The position numbers and the translations under genes are program-made. Of a DNA stretch of 47,212 nucleotides, positions 38,290 to 47,090 are shown piece after piece (the stretch's first letter is position 1; every line of letters begins with the position of its first letter). The notes beneath the pieces are model-generated. The model was not told the DNA's origin. It searched no databases and saw only the letters and a program-made list of their open reading frames with translations. This stretch comes from Massilia sp. HP4 (GTDB lineage Bacteria > Pseudomonadota > Gammaproteobacteria > Burkholderiales > Burkholderiaceae_D), in contig NZ_STGG01000022.1 of assembly GCF_005222695.1 (NCBI RefSeq), positions 1 to 47,212 of the forward strand. The letters are read 5' to 3'.

Positions 38290-38715
38290 ATGTCCGAAGC
38301 CGTGAGAGAAGCAAAGCAGAAAGGGCGGCCGGAGTTCCGCAATATTGGCATCGGCGATATCACTGGCAAATATCGCATGCCCCCATCGGCCATCGTGTCG
38401 ATCCTGCACCGTGTCAGCGGCGCCGGACTGTTCCTGATGCTGCCTTTCCTGCTCTACCTGTTCCAGCAAAGCCTGCTGTCCGAATCGTCGTTCGGCTATT
38501 TCGCCGGCATCGTTTCGCACCCGCTGGTCAAGATCATCCTGCTGGGCCTGTCGTGGGCTTACCTGCACCACTTCACCGCCGGCATTCGCCACCTGTTCAT
38601 GGATAACCACTTCGCCCTGGACAAGGATGCAGCCCAGAAGACCGCACGCTGGGTCCTGGTCATCAGCCTGCTGCTGACCGCACTGGTCGGCCTGAAACTG
38701 TTCGGAGTGTTCTAA
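38290..38715 (+). CDS. sdhC: Succinate dehydrogenase cytochrome b556 subunit
   Basis: The 141-residue membrane subunit has three helices. The conserved SILHRVSGAGLFLMLPF lies before helix 1, and the heme-ligand His lies in WAYLHHFTAGIRHLFMD. It anchors SdhAB to the inner membrane and helps form the heme b and quinone site. It is the first gene of sdhCDAB, 2 bases before sdhD. Confidence 0.96.
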   Translation: MSEAVREAKQKGRPEFRNIGIGDITGKYRMPPSAIVSILHRVSGAGLFLMLPFLLYLFQQSLLSESSFGYFAGIVSHPLVKIILLGLSWAYLHHFTAGIRHLFMDNHFALDKDAAQKTARWVLVISLLLTALVGLKLFGVF

Positions 38716-38717
38716 TC

Positions 38718-39086
38718 ATGGCAAGCAAGAATAATATCGGTCCACGCCGCCTCGTCGTCGGCGCGCACTATGGCGTCAAGGACTGGCTGGCGCAGCGCGT
38801 CACCGCCATCGTCATGGCCGTCTACACCATCGTCCTGCTGGTCATGTTCCTGACCGGCCAGAACTTCACCTATGAAGGCTGGGCCGGCCTGTTCGCCCGC
38901 CAGTGGTTCAAGCTGTTCTCGCTGGTCACCTTCCTCGGCCTGTACTACCACGCCTGGGTTGGCCTTCGTGACATCTGGATGGACTACGTCAAGAACGCAG
39001 GCGTGCGCCTGCTGCTCCAGCTCGCAACGATCTTCTGGCTGATCGCCTGCGCCGCCTGGACCGTGCAAATTCTGTGGAGTGTGTAA
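38718..39086 (+). CDS. sdhD: Succinate dehydrogenase hydrophobic membrane anchor
   Basis: The 122-residue three-helix subunit begins with [21 protein letters not shown] and carries the second heme ligand in [17 protein letters not shown]. It completes the membrane anchor with SdhC. The sdhA start follows 2 bases after its stop. Confidence 0.95.
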   Translation: MASKNNIGPRRLVVGAHYGVKDWLAQRVTAIVMAVYTIVLLVMFLTGQNFTYEGWAGLFARQWFKLFSLVTFLGLYYHAWVGLRDIWMDYVKNAGVRLLLQLATIFWLIACAAWTVQILWSV

Positions 39087-39088
39087 TC

Positions 39089-40867
39089 GTGGCAGCAATC
39101 AAAACCGCAATCCCTACCCGTCGTTTTGACGCGGTCATCGTTGGCGCCGGCGGTTCCGGCATGCGCGCCTCGCTGCAACTGGCCGAAGCCGGCCTGAACG
39201 TCGCAGTCCTGTCGAAAGTCTTCCCGACCCGCTCGCACACCGTGGCGGCGCAGGGCGGCATCGGCGCTTCGCTGGGCAATATGAGCGAGGATGACTGGTA
39301 CTGGCATATGTTCGACACCGTCAAGGGTGGCGACTACCTGGGCGACCAGGATGCGATCGAATTCATGTGCCGCGAAGCACCGAAAGTCGTGTACGAGCTC
39401 GAACACTTCGGCATGCCGTTCGACCGCAACCCCGACGGCACCATCTACCAGCGTCCGTTCGGCGGCCATACCGCGAACTTCGGCGAAAAGCCGGTCCAGC
39501 GCGCCTGCGCGGCGGCCGACCGTACCGGCCACGCACTGCTGCACACGCTGTACCAGCGTAATGTCCGCGCCCGCACCCACTTCTTCGTCGAGTGGATGGC
39601 GCTGGACCTGATCCGTGACGCCGATGGCGACGTGGTCGGCGTGATGGCCCTGGAAATGGAAACCGGCGACGTGATGATCCTGGAAGCGAAGACCACCATC
39701 TTCGCCACCGGCGGCGCAGGCCGCATCTTCGCCGCATCGACCAACGCCTTCATCAACACCGGCGACGGCATGGGCATGGCGGCGCGCGCCGGCCTGCCGC
39801 TGCAAGACATGGAGTTCTGGCAGTTCCACCCAACCGGTGTCTCGGGCGCGGGCGTCCTGATCACCGAAGGTGTGCGCGGCGAGGGCGGTATCCTGATCAA
39901 CTCGAACGGCGAGCGCTTCATGGAGCGCTATGCGCCGACCCTGAAGGACCTGGCGCCGCGCGACTTCGTGTCGCGTTCGATGGACCAGGAGATCAAGGAA
40001 GGCCGCGGTTGCGGTCCGAATAAAGACCACGTGCTGCTGGACCTGCGCCACATCGGCAAGGACACCATCGAGAAGCGCCTGCCGTCGATCCTGGAAATCG
40101 GCCACAAGTTCGCCAACGTCGACGCGACCAAGGAACCGATTCCTGTCGTGCCGACCATCCACTACCAGATGGGCGGCATCCCGACCAATATCCACGGTCA
40201 AGTCGTCGCTCCTGACGGCACTGGCGGACAGAAGATCGTCAACGGCCTGTACGCAATCGGCGAATGCGCCTGCGTCTCGGTCCACGGCGCGAACCGCCTT
40301 GGCACCAACTCGCTGCTCGACCTGGTGGTGTTCGGCCGCGCAGCCGGCAACCACGTGGTGGCCTCGAACCTCAAGCAAAAGTCGAACAAGCCGATGCCTG
40401 CAGACGCAGCAGACTTCGCGCTGGCGCGCCTGAACAAGCTCGAGACCTCGGTCGGCGGCGAAAAAGTGCAGCACGTCGCCAACGACATCCGCGCCACCAT
40501 GCAGAAATACTGCGGCGTGTTCCGTACCCAGGAACTGCTGGAGACGGGCGTGCGCGAGATCATGAAGCTCGACGAGCGTCGCAAGCACGTGTCGTTCCAG
40601 GACAAGTCGAAGGTGTTCAACACCGCCCGCGTGGAAGCGCTGGAACTCGACAACCTGATCGAGACCGCCAAGGCAACCATCGTGTCGGCAGCGGCGCGTC
40701 CGGAATCGCGCGGCGCCCACGCGCACAGCGACTTCCCGAACCGCGACGATGAGAACTGGATGAAGCACACGCTGTTCTTCTCGGAAGGCAATCGTCTCGA
40801 CTACAAGCCTGTCGTGCAAAAACCGCTGACCGTCGACACCTTCAAGCCGAAGGCCCGTACTTTCTAA
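39089..40867 (+). CDS. sdhA: Succinate dehydrogenase flavoprotein subunit
   Basis: The 592-residue subunit oxidises succinate to fumarate with covalent FAD. Seen: [17 protein letters not shown], the FAD-binding His in [12 protein letters not shown], the substrate region [20 protein letters not shown], and [11 protein letters not shown] take GTG at 39089 as the start, because GGAG precedes it and it gives the usual N-terminus just after the sdhD stop. Confidence 0.97.
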   Translation: MAAIKTAIPTRRFDAVIVGAGGSGMRASLQLAEAGLNVAVLSKVFPTRSHTVAAQGGIGASLGNMSEDDWYWHMFDTVKGGDYLGDQDAIEFMCREAPKVVYELEHFGMPFDRNPDGTIYQRPFGGHTANFGEKPVQRACAAADRTGHALLHTLYQRNVRARTHFFVEWMALDLIRDADGDVVGVMALEMETGDVMILEAKTTIFATGGAGRIFAASTNAFINTGDGMGMAARAGLPLQDMEFWQFHPTGVSGAGVLITEGVRGEGGILINSNGERFMERYAPTLKDLAPRDFVSRSMDQEIKEGRGCGPNKDHVLLDLRHIGKDTIEKRLPSILEIGHKFANVDATKEPIPVVPTIHYQMGGIPTNIHGQVVAPDGTGGQKIVNGLYAIGECACVSVHGANRLGTNSLLDLVVFGRAAGNHVVASNLKQKSNKPMPADAADFALARLNKLETSVGGEKVQHVANDIRATMQKYCGVFRTQELLETGVREIMKLDERRKHVSFQDKSKVFNTARVEALELDNLIETAKATIVSAAARPESRGAHAHSDFPNRDDENWMKHTLFFSEGNRLDYKPVVQKPLTVDTFKPKARTF

Positions 40868-40914
40868 TATTGTGAAGCGCCGGGGCTCGGCCCCGGCCTA
40901 GAACAGGTAATCAA

Positions 40915-41625
40915 ATGGCACGCACCGTCCAACTGAAAATTTACCGCTACGATCCGGACAAGGATACGAAGCCATACATGCAAGACGTGACCGTCGAGCT
41001 GCAAGACACTGACAAGATGCTGCTGGACGTTTTGCAGCGCATCAAGTCGGACGTCGACGACTCGCTGGCGCTGCGCCGCTCGTGCCGTGAAGGCGTGTGC
41101 GGTTCGGACGCGATGAACATCAACGGCAAGAACGGCCTGGCCTGCACCACCAACCTGAACGAGCTGACCCAGCCGATCGTGCTGCGTCCTCTGCCGGGCC
41201 TGCCGGTGGTGCGCGACCTGATCGTCGACATGACCAACTTCTTCAAGCAGTACCACTCGGTCAAGCCGTACCTGATCAATGAGTCGATCAAGCCCGAGAA
41301 AGAGCGCCTGCAGTCGCCCGAAGAGCGCGAAGAGCTCGATGGCCTGTACGAGTGCATCCTGTGCGCCTGCTGCTCGACCTCGTGCCCGTCGTTCTGGTGG
41401 AATCCGGATAAATTCGTCGGCCCGGCCGGCCTGCTGCAAGCGTACCGCTTCATTGCCGACTCCCGCGACGAAGCGACCAACGATCGCCTGGACAACCTGG
41501 AAGATCCGTACCGCCTGTTCCGCTGCCACTCGATCATGAACTGCACGGACGTGTGCCCGAAAGGCCTGAATCCGAACAAGGCGATTGGCAAGATCAAGGA
41601 ACTGCTGGTTCGTCGCGCCATTTGA
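40915..41625 (+). CDS. sdhB: Succinate dehydrogenase iron-sulfur subunit
   Basis: The 236-residue subunit passes electrons from FAD to quinone. Three cluster motifs are seen: SCREGVCGSDAM with later GLAC ([2Fe-2S]), CILCACCSTSCPSFWW ([4Fe-4S]), and CHSIMNCTDVCPKGLNP ([3Fe-4S]). It follows sdhA by 47 bases. Confidence 0.97.
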   Translation: MARTVQLKIYRYDPDKDTKPYMQDVTVELQDTDKMLLDVLQRIKSDVDDSLALRRSCREGVCGSDAMNINGKNGLACTTNLNELTQPIVLRPLPGLPVVRDLIVDMTNFFKQYHSVKPYLINESIKPEKERLQSPEEREELDGLYECILCACCSTSCPSFWWNPDKFVGPAGLLQAYRFIADSRDEATNDRLDNLEDPYRLFRCHSIMNCTDVCPKGLNPNKAIGKIKELLVRRAI

Positions 41626-41708
41626 TTGGCGCCTGCATGCGGCGGCCGGTAGGGCGCCGCATGCGGTGTGCAGACGTGCGTTTGGCGACGCGGTTCTTCC
41701 AGCGTCGG

Positions 41709-41789
41709 TTGAACGCGTCGGCGGCATAGCCGCCAACCCTACGTAGGGTTGGCCTCGGCGGCCCCGCGGTTCCCCGCCGACGCGTTCAA
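41709..41789. repeat. Nested palindromic repeat, copy 2
   Basis: Perfect outer arms of 16 bases (41709-41724 and 41774-41789; TTGAACGCGTCGGCGG and its complement) enclose a perfect 22-base inner palindrome (41732-41753, centred on CTACGTAG). It lies between sdhB and sdhE and shares both layers with 28904-28992. It may act as an mRNA hairpin that separates sdhB from sdhE-gltA expression. Confidence 0.9.
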
Positions 41790-41908
41790 CGAACGTGTGC
41801 ATACCCCGTTTCGGCGCTAAATATGCCGAAGCAATACAGTAAAAGTACCGTACTGCCGAATCGCGGCAGCCGGAGTATAGTGTTGACCACCCCACAACGG
41901 ACTCTAGT

Positions 41909-42187
41909 GTGATATCCAGTTTAAACGCACATCAAGCCGATCCTGCCAACCGTGCCCGCCTGCGTTGGCGCGCACGCCGGGGCCTCCTCGAGAACGACCT
42001 GATCCTCACGCGCTTCCTCGATGCGCACGAGCAGGACATGTCCGACGAAGAGGTCGACGCGCTGACGCGTCTCCTGGACCTGGCCGACAACCCGTTGATG
42101 GACCTGCTGCTGGGCCGTTCCGAGCCCGAAGGCGAAGTCGACCTGCCGCACGTGCGCGCCTTGCTGGCGCGCCTGCGGCAAGCGTAA
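41909..42187 (+). CDS. sdhE: Succinate dehydrogenase assembly factor SdhE
   Basis: The 92-residue helical protein starts at GTG. It carries the RGxxE-type motif in [18 protein letters not shown], the key surface that helps attach FAD to Sdh[27 protein letters not shown] completes the family signature. Its place between sdhB and gltA is typical for Burkholderiales. Confidence 0.93.
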   Translation: MISSLNAHQADPANRARLRWRARRGLLENDLILTRFLDAHEQDMSDEEVDALTRLLDLADNPLMDLLLGRSEPEGEVDLPHVRALLARLRQA

Positions 42188-42282
42188 GCGAAATTGGGCA
42201 TCCGATCCGTCTCGCGGGCGGGTCGCGGCGCCCCCTGGTTTCGTTTTATTTTGTAGACCCACTCCCACAAGAAGGAAGTGCC

Positions 42283-43584
42283 ATGAACATCTCTGATACC
42301 AAAGCCACCCTGTCGTTCTCGGACGGCAGCCCGTCGGTCGACATGCCAATCTACAAGGGCACCATCGGCCCGGACGTCATCGACATCCGCAAGCTGTACG
42401 GCCAGACCGGCAAGTTCACCTACGACCCTGGCTTCATGTCGACCGCCGCTTGCAACTCGAGCATCACCTACATCGACGGTGACAAGGGCGAGCTGCTGTA
42501 CCGCGGTTACCCGATCGAGCAACTGGCCGTCAACTGCGACTTCCTGGAGACCTGCTACCTGCTGCTGAATGGCGAACTGCCGAACGCAGTGGATAAAGAG
42601 AAGTTCAGCGACACCGTGACCAAGCACACGATGATCCACGAGCAGATGCAATTCTTCTTCCGTGGCTTCCGTCGCGACGCGCACCCGATGTCGGTGCTGG
42701 TCGGCACCGTCGGCGCGCTGGCGTCGTTCTACCACGACTCGCTGGACATCAACGATGCCAAGCAGCGCGAAATCTCGGCGATCCGCCTGATCGCCAAGCT
42801 GCCGACCCTGGTCGCGATGGCCTACAAGTACAACGTCGGCCAGCCGTTCATGTACCCGCGCAACGACCTGTCGTACAGCGCCAACTTCATGTACATGATG
42901 TTCGGTAACCCGTGCGAAGAGTACAAGGTCAACGACGTGCTGGTGCGCGCCCTGGACCGCATCCTGATCCTGCACGCGGACCACGAGCAGAACGCATCGA
43001 CCTCGACCGTCCGCCTGGCCGGTTCGTCGGGCGCCAACCCGTTCGCCTGTATCGCAGCCGGCATCGCCTGCCTGTGGGGCCCTGCCCACGGCGGCGCGAA
43101 CGAAGCCGCCCTGACCATGCTGAAGGAAATCGGCTCGGTCGAGAACATCCCTGCCTTCATCGAGAAGGTCAAGGACAAGAACTCGGGCGTGAAGCTGATG
43201 GGCTTCGGTCACCGCGTGTACAAGAACTTCGACCCGCGCGCCACCCTGATGCGCGAAACCTGCCACGAAGTGCTGAACGAACTGGGCCTGCAAGACGACC
43301 CGCTGTTCAAGCTCGCGATGGAACTGGAAAAGATCGCCCTGAACGACGAATACTTCGTGTCGCGCAAGCTGTACCCGAACGTCGACTTCTACTCGGGCAT
43401 CGTGCAATCGGCACTGGGCATCCCGGTCTCGCTGTTCACCGGCATCTTCGCCATGGCCCGCACCATCGGCTGGATCGCCCAGTGGAACGAAATGATCGCC
43501 GATCCAGAGCAGAAGATCGGCCGTCCACGCCAGCTGTTCGTCGGTTCGCCGTCGCGTGATGTGCAGGATATCGCCAAGCGTTAA
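42283..43584 (+). CDS. gltA: Citrate synthase
   Basis: The 433-residue type II citrate synthase condenses oxaloacetate with acetyl-CoA. Seen: [37 protein letters not shown], the catalytic His in [28 protein letters not shown], and C-terminal [18 protein letters not shown] precedes the ATG. The gene is intact, but its last 141 bases are duplicated at 46447-46587, so its 3' end has probably been replaced by an integrating element. Confidence 0.97.
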   Translation: MNISDTKATLSFSDGSPSVDMPIYKGTIGPDVIDIRKLYGQTGKFTYDPGFMSTAACNSSITYIDGDKGELLYRGYPIEQLAVNCDFLETCYLLLNGELPNAVDKEKFSDTVTKHTMIHEQMQFFFRGFRRDAHPMSVLVGTVGALASFYHDSLDINDAKQREISAIRLIAKLPTLVAMAYKYNVGQPFMYPRNDLSYSANFMYMMFGNPCEEYKVNDVLVRALDRILILHADHEQNASTSTVRLAGSSGANPFACIAAGIACLWGPAHGGANEAALTMLKEIGSVENIPAFIEKVKDKNSGVKLMGFGHRVYKNFDPRATLMRETCHEVLNELGLQDDPLFKLAMELEKIALNDEYFVSRKLYPNVDFYSGIVQSALGIPVSLFTGIFAMARTIGWIAQWNEMIADPEQKIGRPRQLFVGSPSRDVQDIAKR

Positions 43585-43603
43585 TTCTTGACGCTGCATC
43601 ATC

Positions 43604-43631
43604 AAAAAAGCGGGCCGAGGCCCGCTTTTTT
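43604..43631 (+). terminator. Terminator of gltA
   Basis: AAAAAAGCGGGCC and GGCCCGCTTTTTT form a strong stem (43610-43616 with 43619-43625, small loop) with a T run. It lies 20 bases past the gltA stop, and its symmetry allows bidirectional use. Confidence 0.88.
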
Positions 43632-43961
43632 GTTGCGCAGTGATTAATTTTGCAAAATTTTGGCCTACGAGGAGGGATAAAAAATCAAAGAATTACAAAG
43701 CAGCGCAGTTTGGTTAGGCTAGATATTGGTCTTAGTATGTATAGAATAAACTTCACATCGGTTATGCTATAAACATAAATCAAAAATAGCACCTTTAGGT
43801 ATGCCTTAGACGCATCCGGCATCATGCTTTGCTACTAAGCGCTCTATTATGAAATAGTAGGGATGACTTTCCATTGTTGTTGTTACATAAGCGAATTTTA
43901 ACTTGCTCAAAGAGCATTTCTATTGCAATATCTGGTAATATTTTTCTGAAGGTGTATGCAT
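43632..43961. other. AT-rich leader of the GGDEF gene
   Basis: These 330 bases are AT-rich and non-coding and start the low-GC segment. Several -10-like words occur (for example TATGCTATAAAC near 43763), but none pairs clearly with a -35 box. A hairpin-like pair CTACT...AGTAG lies near 43831-43860. Nothing else is seen. Confidence 0.5.
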
Positions 43962-46262
43962 ATGAAGCTCGAGCAGTTAAGGTTTCTGCAGGTCGAGATA
44001 GGTAAAGATCTGGAGCGGGACGTTTCGTTTGAAGTGTTCTATTTTTACGCTGACAAATGGAACTCGGTTGATTCATTACGAATCCCCACAGCAAATGAGG
44101 TAACCGCACTCGATCGCGCAAAGGACGAGCAGATTGCCTATCATGGAACGAGTTCGCGATTCGCGTGGTTTAGTCTTTCGGAGTTGGAGGTCGTTGTTGC
44201 GTTAAAGTTTGCGACTTCTCCGCAGTTGGCTAAGAGAAAAATTTACCGCGACCGTCTTCAGATGGTGTTGGAGCGAGCTCGGAACTCCTTCAGAGTCGCT
44301 CACAACCCGTTAACACTTTTGCTCGCAAAAGATGCATTTCATTCAAGTTTGTCGATGGCTCTCAAGACGCCTAATGCGCTGGAAGCATTAGATGCTGATG
44401 CGCATGAAAGCTCAAATTTGCAATTGTTAGCAGTTTTAGCTTTTGATATTGACCATTTTAAGCAGGTGAATGACACGTATGGTCACTTATACGGTGATCA
44501 AGTTCTAAAGACGTTTGCAACGCGCCTTGAGTCAGCTGCAACTGAGATCGAAAGTAGAGCTTTAAATAAAGTCAAAGTCGTACTGGGTCACCCCTCAGGA
44601 GAAGAATTCTTAGCATACATCTCAGGTAACTGTAGTCGAGAGGACGTTCTGATGTGGGCTGAAGAATTCCGGTCCAGAATTGCAGATGAGATTCTGCCTA
44701 ATGCTAAAGAGTGGGCTGCTCTTTCTCTAAGAGAAAATCTCGCAGTTTTGCAACTCCCTCCTCAGCAAGAACGCGCAGTCAAGGCAAGTATAGGCGTCGC
44801 GTTCCAATCTGTAGCGTCATCGTCCGATCCTAATACAGACGAAGCAAAATTTCTTCTTGATCGCGCCGATATTGCGTTATATCGAGCTAAGGCAGGCGGA
44901 CGAAATCAGGTAATTGTTTTTGATGGAATTCTTGAGTCGTGTGGAAGAGTACTCGAGCATGATTCTAGTAATCAAGTAGTTGTGATTGATATCGGTGCGA
45001 AGATTGGTGTAGCTGTTGGACAGGAATTCAAGGTCTATTCGCCTACATTCAATGGTGCAACGAAGTTTTATTTAAAGGATGGGCGCACAACACGAACTCT
45101 CGGAATCTATCCACGGGTCGAATTGACACGTATCACCACATTTAATGTCCAAGCGGAGATTTCGTTTGCTTTCATTTCCGAGGAACACGACAAGAATACT
45201 CATATTGAGGTTGGTTCTCATTTGGAAGCGATTCCCGTCGGCAGTATTGGATATGTCACAGCGCATCGATCTAGATACTTCACTTCCAGCGTGGAGACTG
45301 GGTCTAAAGATGACGCTGCAACCCTTAAATCCTACTTGCAAGAACAGAAGGTGGTACAAAAGAAAGTTTTTTCGGCAGTGTTCAAGTTTGTAAATGATCA
45401 GGAATATTTAAGAAAATATGGAACTGCTGCCTTAAATGTCGCTTTGACTCAGATTTACAGAGATATCCTGGCTCGTGTGCGTCCAGTAGGAAAAATTGCG
45501 CCTCTAGACGCCAACAGCGTGGGTGTTGTTGGTTTGCAGCAAGCTTATGATGAAGATGTTATTGTCCGTCTTGTCGATGAGTTCCATTCTGATTTCCCTG
45601 AGTTAGGATTGGTTGTTGGAGTTTTTGATAATAGCGATCTGGAGCGCTTGAAAAAAATGGACTTGGCGATTGATCCAGAAAACTCTGTAGAGTTTGCTCA
45701 ATTGGCTGCATCTCAATTTGGTCGGGAAAGTGAGCTAGGCATAACTCATTTCGGTTATAAAGTGGCCCAGCGATTGCTTAGAACTCAGCTTGACACTCGC
45801 GCTTACACGTCCGGTCAGGCAGATTTCGAACGATTATTACGCTTGGCTGTTGTAAAGGCTCCATTACTAAATCTTGGCGGATTGATATATAGTGGAGCTG
45901 GAAACAAAAAAATGGCAGCTGAGCAATACGAGGCTGCAGTAGCAATGTCCCCCGATGTTTCTACGTATAAAAGTAATTTGGGAGTTGTGCTTAGGGGGCT
46001 TGGAGAGACGGAGCGTGCACTTAAGGCGTTCAATTCATTGACTGACGAGCAATTATCCGAAGTTGCAAAAAATAACCGAAATGCATTGATTGGTTATGCG
46101 GTTCTACTAGCAAATGCCTTCAAGAATAAAAGTCCGAATTTCGACAAAAATAGGTTTATTCTTGTCGCTAATGCCGCGTGTGCTTATGATGAGAAAATTA
46201 GAGTAGAAAAGAAAGCCGATTACGCGATAATTTCGAGTGTACTATCTGAAATCACAAGTTGA
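43962..46262 (+). CDS. GGDEF domain protein with beta-domain, degenerate palm and TPR
   Basis: This 766-residue protein starts at ATG 43962, nine bases after AAGG; the ATG at 43956 is too close to that site. Residues about 115-320 form a GGDEF cyclase: metal-binding LAFDIDHFKQVNDTYGHLYG, signature HPSGEEF in place of GGEEF, KASIGVAF, and LDRADIALYRAKAGGRNQ. It is therefore probably able to bind GTP and make a cyclic dinucleotide. No RxxD inhibitory site precedes the signature. Residues 335-435 look like a beta-barrel (IGVAVGQEFKVYSP, EVGSHLEAIPVGS). Residues 464-590 look like a second palm without metal ligands. About 634-700 is TPR-like (AAEQYEAAVAMSPDVSTYKSNLGVVLRGLG). There are no membrane helices. 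Base composition is foreign to the window. Confidence 0.82.
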   Translation: MKLEQLRFLQVEIGKDLERDVSFEVFYFYADKWNSVDSLRIPTANEVTALDRAKDEQIAYHGTSSRFAWFSLSELEVVVALKFATSPQLAKRKIYRDRLQMVLERARNSFRVAHNPLTLLLAKDAFHSSLSMALKTPNALEALDADAHESSNLQLLAVLAFDIDHFKQVNDTYGHLYGDQVLKTFATRLESAATEIESRALNKVKVVLGHPSGEEFLAYISGNCSREDVLMWAEEFRSRIADEILPNAKEWAALSLRENLAVLQLPPQQERAVKASIGVAFQSVASSSDPNTDEAKFLLDRADIALYRAKAGGRNQVIVFDGILESCGRVLEHDSSNQVVVIDIGAKIGVAVGQEFKVYSPTFNGATKFYLKDGRTTRTLGIYPRVELTRITTFNVQAEISFAFISEEHDKNTHIEVGSHLEAIPVGSIGYVTAHRSRYFTSSVETGSKDDAATLKSYLQEQKVVQKKVFSAVFKFVNDQEYLRKYGTAALNVALTQIYRDILARVRPVGKIAPLDANSVGVVGLQQAYDEDVIVRLVDEFHSDFPELGLVVGVFDNSDLERLKKMDLAIDPENSVEFAQLAASQFGRESELGITHFGYKVAQRLLRTQLDTRAYTSGQADFERLLRLAVVKAPLLNLGGLIYSGAGNKKMAAEQYEAAVAMSPDVSTYKSNLGVVLRGLGETERALKAFNSLTDEQLSEVAKNNRNALIGYAVLLANAFKNKSPNFDKNRFILVANAACAYDEKIRVEKKADYAIISSVLSEITS

Positions 46263-46446
46263 AAAATTGAATTATTGATGTGCATAAAATATTTCGCTTT
46301 TACTTGAGAAGGCGAGCTGCGGGCTCACTTTTTTAAACACAAGTAAGCGGGTCAGGTCTAACATTCGGACATGGCCTCTACGTTGGTTCCTTCTTGAAAA
46401 GCTCCAGCCCGTGTCCAAATATTGGATCTGGTCCAGATTAGCGGCT

Positions 46447-46587
46447 ATCTTCGCCATTGCCCGCACCATCGGCTGGATCGCCCAGTGGAACGAAATGATC
46501 GCTGATCCGGAGCGGATGATTAGCCGTCCACGCCAGCTGTTCGTCGGTTCGCCGTCGCGTGACGTGCAGGATATCGCCAAGCGTTGA
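46447..46587 (+). pseudogene. gltA: Displaced 3' end of gltA
   Basis: These 141 bases align without gaps to 43444-43584 with 9 differences. Translated, they give the last 46 residues of citrate synthase with four changes ([10 protein letters not shown] for [10 protein letters not shown], and ERMIS for EQKIG) and TGA instead of TAA. There is no upstream gene to join, so it is a fragment. It is best read as the old gltA 3' end, pushed downstream by an insertion. Confidence 0.9.
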
Positions 46588-46607
46588 CTGAACGCGCTGT
46601 CACTGGG

Positions 46608-46635
46608 AAAGCGGGGCTTCGGTCTGCTTTTTTTT
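46608..46635 (+). terminator. Degenerate terminator after the gltA fragment
   Basis: GCGGG (46611-46615) can pair with GTCTGC-type bases at 46622-46627, using G-U pairs, followed by a run of nine Ts. It lies where a gltA terminator would be, 20 bases past the fragment's stop, which supports descent from the original gltA end. Confidence 0.5.
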
Positions 46636-46665
46636 TGCCCCTTGCACCGGCACGCAGTGGCCCGC

Positions 46666-47046
46666 TCATTCGTCCGTCATCGGGAAGGCTCTCGCCTGGC
46701 ATCGAGGACAATACAGGTAGAGGGTTCGGCCGTCGCTCAGCTTGAGCGAACCGGCGCGATACTGGTGGATCGCCCAGGTTCCCGTGACGCCGTCACTGAA
46801 TATTATCTCGCCGCTCGCATGGCAGGGCGACCAGTCGAGCATGTGCAGGTAATCATGTTCGGTGACTTGGGAGGCTTTGCCGATGTAGGCACGGATTTCC
46901 TGATGGCTGAGCTTGAAAGCGGTGCACTGGTGCGCCGCTTCGTCTGAAGCCGGGGATCCTGTGTCACTGTGCCTGATCGTGATCGTGCTGATCGGGGGCA
47001 GATGTATCTGACCCATTGCCTGTACAGTCCCCAAGCTATCGTCCAT
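46666..47046 (-). CDS. Hypothetical, probably secreted protein with disrupted 5' end
   Basis: The 126-residue frame has SHQEIRAYIGKASQVTEHDY, LDWSPCHASGEIIFSDG and TLYLYCPRCQARAF (a CxxC). I believe homologs in Massilia relatives share this outline, but no function is known. Upstream of the ATG at 47046 the frame stays open to about 47110 and encodes RQLIASLILGVTTGAPPV, which resembles a signal peptide, but no ATG or GTG start is available there. The natural start is probably lost because transposase sequence begins at about 47091. It may therefore be a pseudogene. Confidence 0.65.
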   Translation of the reverse strand: MDDSLGTVQAMGQIHLPPISTITIRHSDTGSPASDEAAHQCTAFKLSHQEIRAYIGKASQVTEHDYLHMLDWSPCHASGEIIFSDGVTGTWAIHQYRAGSLKLSDGRTLYLYCPRCQARAFPMTDE

Positions 47047-47090
47047 TACCGGCGGCGCGCCTGTCGTTACGCCAAGGATCAGTGACGCGA

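Larger units (their letters stand above)
43585..46587. mobile_element. Putative integrated segment at the gltA 3' end
   Basis: The segment runs from the end of intact gltA to the end of a second, decayed gltA 3' copy, about 3 kb. Its interior is much lower in GC (about 40-45% in lines sampled by eye) than the flanks. It holds one large gene. A direct repeat of a host gene's 3' end around low-GC cargo is the classic footprint of site-specific integration that restores the target gene. No integrase or other mobility gene lies in it, so it may be a remnant, or the borders may be wider. Confidence 0.65.

Noticed and set aside
44593..44613. Minimal CRISPR polymerase (mCpol) identity for the island cyclase
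   Set aside because: The motifs (NDTYGH, ADIALYRAK) are those of ordinary GGDEF domains, and the length and TPR do not fit mCpol.
46330..46446. Possible repeat or insertion-sequence end before the gltA fragment
   Set aside because: GGGTCAGGTCTAACATTCGGA resembles ends seen near some transposases, but no inverted partner or target duplication could be found.
46272..46580. Minus-strand frame whose start matches one at 43577
   Set aside because: Both are antisense to the two copies of the gltA 3' end. The similarity only reflects the duplication.
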